Shown: piece by piece, positions 22,506 to 26,619 of the stretch
Layout of the letters: every line of letters starts with the position of its first letter
Position numbering within the stretch: position 1 is the stretch's first letter
Assembly (NCBI GenBank): GCA_937914945.1
Contig: CALGJF010000045.1
Coordinates: 1-26,619 of the forward strand
DNA length: 26,619 bases
DNA from: an uncultured Bacteroidales bacterium
GTDB lineage: Bacteria > Bacteroidota > Bacteroidia > Bacteroidales > Bacteroidaceae
Direction of reading: 5' to 3'
Notes under the pieces: generated by a model
The model's database searches: none
Told to the model about the DNA's origin: nothing
Seen by the model: only the letters and a program-made list of their open reading frames with translations
Position numbers and translations under genes: made by a program

Positions 22506-23239
22506 TGAAATACAGAGAGATTATAGACCGATACATGCAACTGCAAGGCTTTGTGGCCTTGCAGTTGCATGCTGTATTGTTCGACATGGACGGAGTGCTT
22601 TTCGACTCCATGCCCTTTCACGCACAAGCATGGTCGAAGGTGATGACCGATGCCGGATTCAAGTTCAGCGAAGAGGATGTATATATGAACGAGGGACGCA
22701 CAGGTGCCGATACCATAAACACCGCCAGCCTTGCGCAATTTGGTAAGCCCGCCACACAGGAGCTCATAGATACTCTGTGCAAAGCAAAGTGCGAAATCTT
22801 CGACACCTACCCCACCACACCGCGCATGCGTGGAGCATTGGAACTTGTGAAAAAGGTAAAGGATAGCGGGCTCACCCCCATGATTGTAACAGGCTCGGGC
22901 ACCCCCACACTGCTAGGCCGCATACAAGAGAATTTCCCCGCGCTGTTCAACGAGAATCACATTGTAACCAGCTTCAATGTAAAACGTGGCAAGCCCTACC
23001 CCGACCCCTATCTGCTGGCGCTCGAAAAAGGAGGCTTTGCACCCAATGAAGCAATAGTGATAGAGAATGCACCGCTTGGTGTAACGGCAGGCGTGGCAGC
23101 AGGGCTCCTCACCATAGCCGCCAACACAGGCCCGCTTAACCCCGATGTACTTTACAATGCGGGAGCCAATATGGTATTTCCATCGGTCGAGGCAATAGCC
23201 GCCGATTGGGATAATCTGTTGGCAGCACTCAAAGGATAA
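22505..23239 (+). CDS. HAD-superfamily phosphatase, BT2127-type (probable inorganic pyrophosphatase)
   Basis: 244 residues as drawn. The HAD motifs are in order: DMDG with nucleophile D27 and acid D29, the threonine in VTGSGTP, the lysine in KRGKPYPDP, and VIENAPLGVTAG with the Mg-binding acidic residue. Cap-domain E63 in NEGRTGADT is 36 residues after D27; in Bacteroides thetaiotaomicron BT2127, an inorganic pyrophosphatase, the matching D11 and E47 have the same spacing. It is therefore more likely a pyrophosphatase than a beta-phosphoglucomutase. The drawn start overlaps the pgi stop, but the first about 23 residues are an extra N-terminus encoded across a perfect hairpin (22534-22571). 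A later start, for example TTG at 22559 or 22565, would give the usual N-terminus. Confidence 0.85.
   Translation: MKYREIIDRYMQLQGFVALQLHAVLFDMDGVLFDSMPFHAQAWSKVMTDAGFKFSEEDVYMNEGRTGADTINTASLAQFGKPATQELIDTLCKAKCEIFDTYPTTPRMRGALELVKKVKDSGLTPMIVTGSGTPTLLGRIQENFPALFNENHIVTSFNVKRGKPYPDPYLLALEKGGFAPNEAIVIENAPLGVTAGVAAGLLTIAANTGPLNPDVLYNAGANMVFPSVEAIAADWDNLLAALKG
22534..22571. repeat. perfect 16-bp inverted repeat at the start of the HAD gene
   Basis: Arms 22534-22549 and 22556-22571 are exactly complementary, with the six-base loop TTTGTG. It begins 29 nt after the pgi stop and covers codons about 11-22 of the drawn HAD frame, just before the first catalytic motif. There is no T-run after it. It may be a pgi transcript-end or processing hairpin that also controls HAD translation. 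Confidence 0.8.
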
Positions 23240-23247
23240 GCACAAGC

Positions 23248-24087
23248 ATGAAGCAGCTCGTAAAAAGAATCAACGATGCATTGGCACTCCACTACCCGCA
23301 AGGCGAGGTGAGTGCTTTTGCACGCATCATTGCAACCGAGCTGCTTGGTTTTTCGCAAACCGCATACTACCTGAAAGACGAGGTAACACTCACACACACA
23401 GATGAGGAGAAACTCGCCGATGCACTTGCAAGGCTGCAAAAAGAGGAGCCCATTCAATACATTCTGGGCTACAGCGACTTTTGCGACCTGCGGTTCAAGG
23501 TAACCGCTGCGGTACTAATCCCCCGCCCCGAGACAAGCGAGCTTGTTCAATGGATAAAAACAGAGTGTGGCACGGCAAAAAGGCTGCTCGACATTGGCAC
23601 AGGCAGCGGTTGTATAGCAGTGAGCCTTGCCAAGCAGTTGCCACAAGCGCAAGTAACAGCGTGGGACATATCACCCGCAGCATTGGAAATAGCACAAGAG
23701 AACAGCCGTGCCAACGGTTGCAACGTGCTATTTGAGCAACGCGACATACTCACATACAGCCCCATGGCCACCGACAAATTCGACATAATCGTGAGCAACC
23801 CGCCATACATAAAAGAGAGTGAGAAAGAGACAATGGAAAACAATGTACTACTTTGGGAGCCTCACCTGGCACTCTTTGTACCAAACGACAGCCCACTGCT
23901 CTTTTATCGCGCAATAGCCCAAAAGGCACTCACCATGCTCACCACAGGCGGCAAGCTCTTTTTTGAGATTAACCGCGAGCATGGAGCAGAAACCATTGCC
24001 ATGTTGCATGCTATGGGCTACCACGATATTACCTTGCGCAAAGATTTTGCCGAAAATGACCGCATGATAAAGGCCGTGAAAAAGTAA
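23248..24087 (+). CDS. prmC: peptide chain release factor N5-glutamine methyltransferase
   Basis: 279 residues. It methylates the glutamine of the GGQ loop in release factors RF1 and RF2, using S-adenosylmethionine. An N-terminal helical domain (about 1-85) that recognises the factor ends in EEPIQYILGYSDF. The class I methyltransferase core then shows RPETSELV, the SAM motif DIGTGSGCIAVSLA (from 115) and the active-site NPPY at 184-187, which grips the substrate glutamine. It begins 8 nt after the HAD gene, inside the same plus-strand run. Confidence 0.96.
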   Translation: MKQLVKRINDALALHYPQGEVSAFARIIATELLGFSQTAYYLKDEVTLTHTDEEKLADALARLQKEEPIQYILGYSDFCDLRFKVTAAVLIPRPETSELVQWIKTECGTAKRLLDIGTGSGCIAVSLAKQLPQAQVTAWDISPAALEIAQENSRANGCNVLFEQRDILTYSPMATDKFDIIVSNPPYIKESEKETMENNVLLWEPHLALFVPNDSPLLFYRAIAQKALTMLTTGGKLFFEINREHGAETIAMLHAMGYHDITLRKDFAENDRMIKAVKK

Positions 24088-24095
24088 AACACCCT

Positions 24096-24569
24096 ATGAA
24101 ACCCCTCTCCACAGCCGAAGCTCTAAACAAAGCCGCTGCATACTGCACGCTGTGCGAACGATGCACAAGTGAGGTGAGCAAGAAACTCACCGCGTGGGGT
24201 GTAGCGCCCTGTGAACAGCAAAAGATAATCGAGAGACTGCACGACGAGGGGTTTATCAACGAACAACGTTACTGCCGTGCCTTTGTAAACGACAAACTGC
24301 GTTTCAACCGTTGGGGAAGGATAAAAATAACAGCCGCACTATACGAGAAACGGCTGCCCAAAGAGTATATTAATGCTGCAATAGCCGCTATCGACGAGGA
24401 ACAGTATATGCATATATTGCGAGAACTTATAGCCACTAAACAGAAGGAGGTTAAAGGCGACGACTATGAAAGCAAGCAGAAACTCATACGCTTTGCGGCA
24501 TCGCGCGGATTCGAGCCTGCAAAAATTCTGCAAATAATAAAATGCGATGGCTATGAAGTGGATTTCTGA
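24096..24569 (+). CDS. recX: regulatory protein RecX
   Basis: 157 residues. RecX caps RecA filaments and limits recombination and SOS induction. The protein is all-helical with the family's three-repeat layout: ALNKAAAYCTLCERCTSEVSKKLTAWG, then IIERLHDEGFINEQRYCRAFVNDKLRFNRWGRIKI with the strongly conserved FINExRYxxxFVxDK pattern, then a C-terminal repeat (KLIRFAASRGFEPAKIL). It starts 8 nt after prmC and its end overlaps comF by 23 nt. recA is not in the window. Confidence 0.92.
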   Translation: MKPLSTAEALNKAAAYCTLCERCTSEVSKKLTAWGVAPCEQQKIIERLHDEGFINEQRYCRAFVNDKLRFNRWGRIKITAALYEKRLPKEYINAAIAAIDEEQYMHILRELIATKQKEVKGDDYESKQKLIRFAASRGFEPAKILQIIKCDGYEVDF

Positions 24570-25242
24570 CCTAATAGACCTTATTCTGCCGCGTTACTGC
24601 ACGGTGTGCGGTGGAATTCTCTCACCGGGCGAGCAGGACATATGCCTGAACTGCCTCTATCAACTGCCCCGTGTGGATAGCACCCATATGCAGGAGATTG
24701 AGAAACTGTTTTGGGGCATAATACCTGTGGAGCGTGCCGCATCATATATCTACTACCGCAAAGGCTCGCCCTACAACAAATTGCTCCACAAAATCAAATA
24801 CAAGAACCACCCCGAAATTGCCACACGCCTTGCCATCGCTGCAGCCAGGGAACTGCAAGAGAGTGGATTTTTTGATGAAATCGACATCATTGTGCCACTG
24901 CCGCTGTCCAAGAAAAAAGAGCGTAAGCGCGGTTACAACCAATGCGACTACATTGCCGAGGGGTTGTCGCGTGTGAGTGGAATACCCGTGCGCAAGGGTT
25001 ATGTGGAACGCACCAAAGCCAACGAAACACAAACACACAAAAGCAAAGAGGAGCGTTGGAGCAACGTAGAGGGCATATTCTCCGTTACCAAGCCGTGGGC
25101 ATTGGAGGGGCAGCACATTCTCCTGGTCGATGATGTTCTCACTACCGGTGCGACCATTGCATCGTGTGCCAAGAGCATTACTGCCTTGCCCGACACGCGT
25201 GTGAGCCTTTTTACCCTTGCATATTCATGCAACAGAATATAA
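24547..25242 (+). CDS. comF: ComF-family phosphoribosyltransferase-like protein
   Basis: 231 residues. A four-cysteine zinc ribbon lies at the N-terminus (C18, C21, C33, C36 in CTVC and CLNC), followed by a type I phosphoribosyltransferase fold with the PRPP-binding loop LLVDDVLTTGATI (D195, D196). IVPLPLSKKKERKRGYNQ and KANETQTHKSKEERWSNVEG are diagnostic for ComF. In naturally competent bacteria ComF acts in the cytoplasm on incoming single-stranded DNA; in other bacteria, including this group, its role is unclear. The start is the ATG at 24547 or the one two codons later; both overlap the end of recX, which suggests coupling. It closes the long plus-strand run. Confidence 0.9.
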   Translation: MAMKWISDLIDLILPRYCTVCGGILSPGEQDICLNCLYQLPRVDSTHMQEIEKLFWGIIPVERAASYIYYRKGSPYNKLLHKIKYKNHPEIATRLAIAAARELQESGFFDEIDIIVPLPLSKKKERKRGYNQCDYIAEGLSRVSGIPVRKGYVERTKANETQTHKSKEERWSNVEGIFSVTKPWALEGQHILLVDDVLTTGATIASCAKSITALPDTRVSLFTLAYSCNRI

Positions 25243-25283
25243 TAAAGATAGGCTGCTAAAAAGTTTTTAGCAGCCTATCTTTA
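25243..25283. terminator. bidirectional terminator between comF and the Smr gene
   Basis: A perfect 20-bp inverted repeat (25243-25262 with 25264-25283) around a single G has A-rich and T-rich inner and outer ends, so it can fold with a T-tract in either direction. It begins directly after the comF stop and ends 9 nt before the stop of the convergent gene, and so should serve both. Confidence 0.88.
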
Positions 25284-25292
25284 TGTACTATA

Positions 25293-26384
25293 CTATTTTA
25301 TTATTACCATTGTGGCACCGAAACCATACTTCTGGAACGAGGCATCTTGCGATATACAACGCGGGTATTTGCGGCGCAATTCCTGAGCTATGGCATTGCG
25401 CAACACACCCTCGCCTTTGCCATGGATAAAAACTATGCGCTTGTTCTTCTCCTTTATATGCTCATCGAGAGTCTTGCGCACTACATCGAGCTGATAACGC
25501 AGGATATCGAAACTATTCATGCCGGCGGTGGTGTCAAGCAGTTCGTTTATGTGCAAATCCACCTCCAAGATATCACTCCCCTTGGTAATCTTTTGAGCCT
25601 GCTGCTTGGGTTGCGGTGCATCGCCTTTTTTCTTTTCGAGAATCACCTTCTGTATCTCCTCGGCCGATGCAAAAATCTCCTTTGTGGGTTTGTCATCTAC
25701 CACAAGGTCGTATATCAAAGCCCCTTCGTCAAAGTATGGATTCTCGCGGAACAGATGCAGCTTGTAGAATTTCACGGTGTCTATGCGACGTTCAATATTC
25801 ATGGCCGCCTTCAAGGCAAAAGGCTTTTTATCTTTGAACGGCAGCAACTGCACACAAACGTGCTCGATGTCATTGAGTTCCTCGCGCCCAAACTCCTCGA
25901 CAAACATTTTTGAATTGGGCTCCAACAAGCCTTGCGCGCGCAACTGCCAACTGCGCCCTTGAGCCGAAAGATAGGTAAAATAGAGGCTATAGTTACTATC
26001 GTTTATCATATAGGCCTCGAAACGCGAATTCGACAAAGCCTTCTCTTCCATAGGCAGGAAGGCCAACGACACATTCAATCGCTCACCCTCGGGGCGCTCC
26101 ATGGGGCGATAAGAGACTATAGGCTCGCTCTCCTGCGGCTCCACGACAGGTTGCGCCGCAACAGGCTGCGCTGCACGCTTCGCCTCATTTTCTTGCGCGC
26201 GCTGTGCCGCAGTCTTTTTCTCAAAATTATATTCGTTGGTATCCACCGCCACACATTCGCGCACCGGCATGGGGATTTCAAAGCCATCCTCGCCCTCAAC
26301 CAAAACAATATCCTTACCGCGGAAGCCCTTTACCACGCCACCGCCACGCTCATAGATGAAACGTACTTTATCGCCTATCTTCAT
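25293..26384 (-). CDS. DUF2027 and Smr/MutS2-type domain protein
   Basis: 363 residues. An N-terminal small beta-barrel (about 1-50, MKIGDKVRFIYERGGGVVKGF) is followed by a Gln/Ala/Pro-rich linker (about 58-95), a DUF2027 beta-sandwich (about 100-225), a Lys/Gln-rich linker, and a C-terminal Smr domain (about 271-363). The Smr motifs VDLHI (275-279) and HGKGEGVLR (321-329) are intact; Smr domains nick or bind nucleic acid, as in MutS2 and Smr ribosome-rescue endonucleases. There is no MutS ATPase, so it is not MutS2 itself. This combination is a Bacteroidota family without a settled role. It is a single minus-strand gene, with a TAnnTTTG box at 26408-26415. Confidence 0.88.
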   Translation of the reverse strand: MKIGDKVRFIYERGGGVVKGFRGKDIVLVEGEDGFEIPMPVRECVAVDTNEYNFEKKTAAQRAQENEAKRAAQPVAAQPVVEPQESEPIVSYRPMERPEGERLNVSLAFLPMEEKALSNSRFEAYMINDSNYSLYFTYLSAQGRSWQLRAQGLLEPNSKMFVEEFGREELNDIEHVCVQLLPFKDKKPFALKAAMNIERRIDTVKFYKLHLFRENPYFDEGALIYDLVVDDKPTKEIFASAEEIQKVILEKKKGDAPQPKQQAQKITKGSDILEVDLHINELLDTTAGMNSFDILRYQLDVVRKTLDEHIKEKNKRIVFIHGKGEGVLRNAIAQELRRKYPRCISQDASFQKYGFGATMVIIK

Positions 26385-26407
26385 TTCAGTTCTTTTTCGT
26401 TAGGCAG

Positions 26408-26415
26408 CAAAATTA
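26408..26415 (-). promoter_or_regulatory. -7 box of the DUF2027-Smr gene
   Basis: On the minus strand TAATTTTG matches TAnnTTTG, 23 nt before the start codon. The -33 region is T-rich but lacks TTTG at 19 nt. Confidence 0.55.
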
Positions 26416-26619
26416 CAAAAAAAAGGCAGAACAATCCTATTGAGTATGACTTTTAATTTTTAACTGATTGATTTTCAGTGTTAGTTTTTACTAAAATCGC
26501 TAAATCCTACATATAAGGCTACATGATGGTCGTATATAAGCCAACTAACTACGAATGCAAAGAGATATAAATCTTGCCAAAGTAAAGCACTGAAATCAAA
26601 GTTCTTCCGCTTGGAAGAA
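26416..26619. other. right-edge intergenic region
   Basis: AT-rich and without a recognisable gene. A 7-bp perfect hairpin, TTCTTCC/GGAAGAA with loop GCTT, occupies the last 18 bases (26602-26619) and may be half of a terminator whose T-run lies beyond the window. A near-match inverted pair (26469-26479 with 26588-26597, one extra T in the left copy) brackets about 110 bp. Confidence 0.35.

Noticed and set aside
1..26619. Search for CRISPR arrays, transposases, integrases, phage genes, toxin-antitoxin pairs and defence systems
   Set aside because: None seen: no regularly spaced repeats, no mobile-element proteins and no defence domains. All intact genes are housekeeping or envelope genes.

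Overview
The window reads as chromosomal DNA of a Bacteroidota bacterium, most likely order Bacteroidales. Several promoters fit the Bacteroides-type consensus (TTTG, 19 nt, TAnnTTTG), starts are preceded by A/T-rich leaders rather than strong Shine-Dalgarno sequences, and many products are Bacteroidales families (DUF4199, DUF6452, DUF6048, DUF2027-Smr, a BT2127-like HAD enzyme). I see no insertion sequence, phage, CRISPR array, integron or rRNA/tRNA gene. The DNA looks like core chromosome, not an accessory island.

Layout. (1) 1-705 is largely non-coding. It holds the SRP RNA gene (minus strand) with its own promoter and intrinsic terminator, then the long leader of the next gene. (2) 706-3282 encodes a secreted 858-residue multidomain protein with a chitobiase-type C-terminal fold and a Bacteroidetes C-terminal tail, ended by a strong terminator. 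(3) 3430-7110 is a compact five-gene run: DUF4199 membrane protein, family 2 glycosyltransferase, DUF6452 lipoprotein, DUF6048 exported protein, and ApbE flavin transferase. (4) marC (minus) converges on it. rpsA (ribosomal protein S1) and ribonuclease Z follow as separately promoted genes. (5) 11023-12612 is an ECF sigma factor, a single-pass membrane protein (probable anti-sigma factor) and a secreted Spy/CpxP-like protein, which together look like an envelope-stress circuit. (6) mazG (minus) is divergent from a long plus-strand series: valS, a coiled-coil membrane protein, a UDP-glucuronate decarboxylase-like gene, lysS, gpsA, pgi, a HAD phosphatase, prmC, recX and comF. (7) A bidirectional terminator separates comF from the convergent DUF2027-Smr gene.

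How the genes work together. Most serve translation (SRP RNA, S1, ValRS, LysRS, PrmC, RNase Z for tRNA 3' ends), nucleotide and DNA housekeeping (MazG, RecX) and central carbon/lipid precursor supply (Pgi, GpsA, UXS). The envelope genes (GT2, DUF6452/DUF6048, ApbE, the sigma cassette) are the least understood part.

I found no convincing new defence or mobile system. The most useful leads are: a 9-bp sequence with an ECF-type GGAAC core upstream of both the sigma gene and the Spy-like gene; a perfect 16-bp inverted repeat inside the first codons assigned to the HAD gene; two degenerate copies of a dispersed intergenic repeat; and a nested hairpin that encloses the mazG stop codon.
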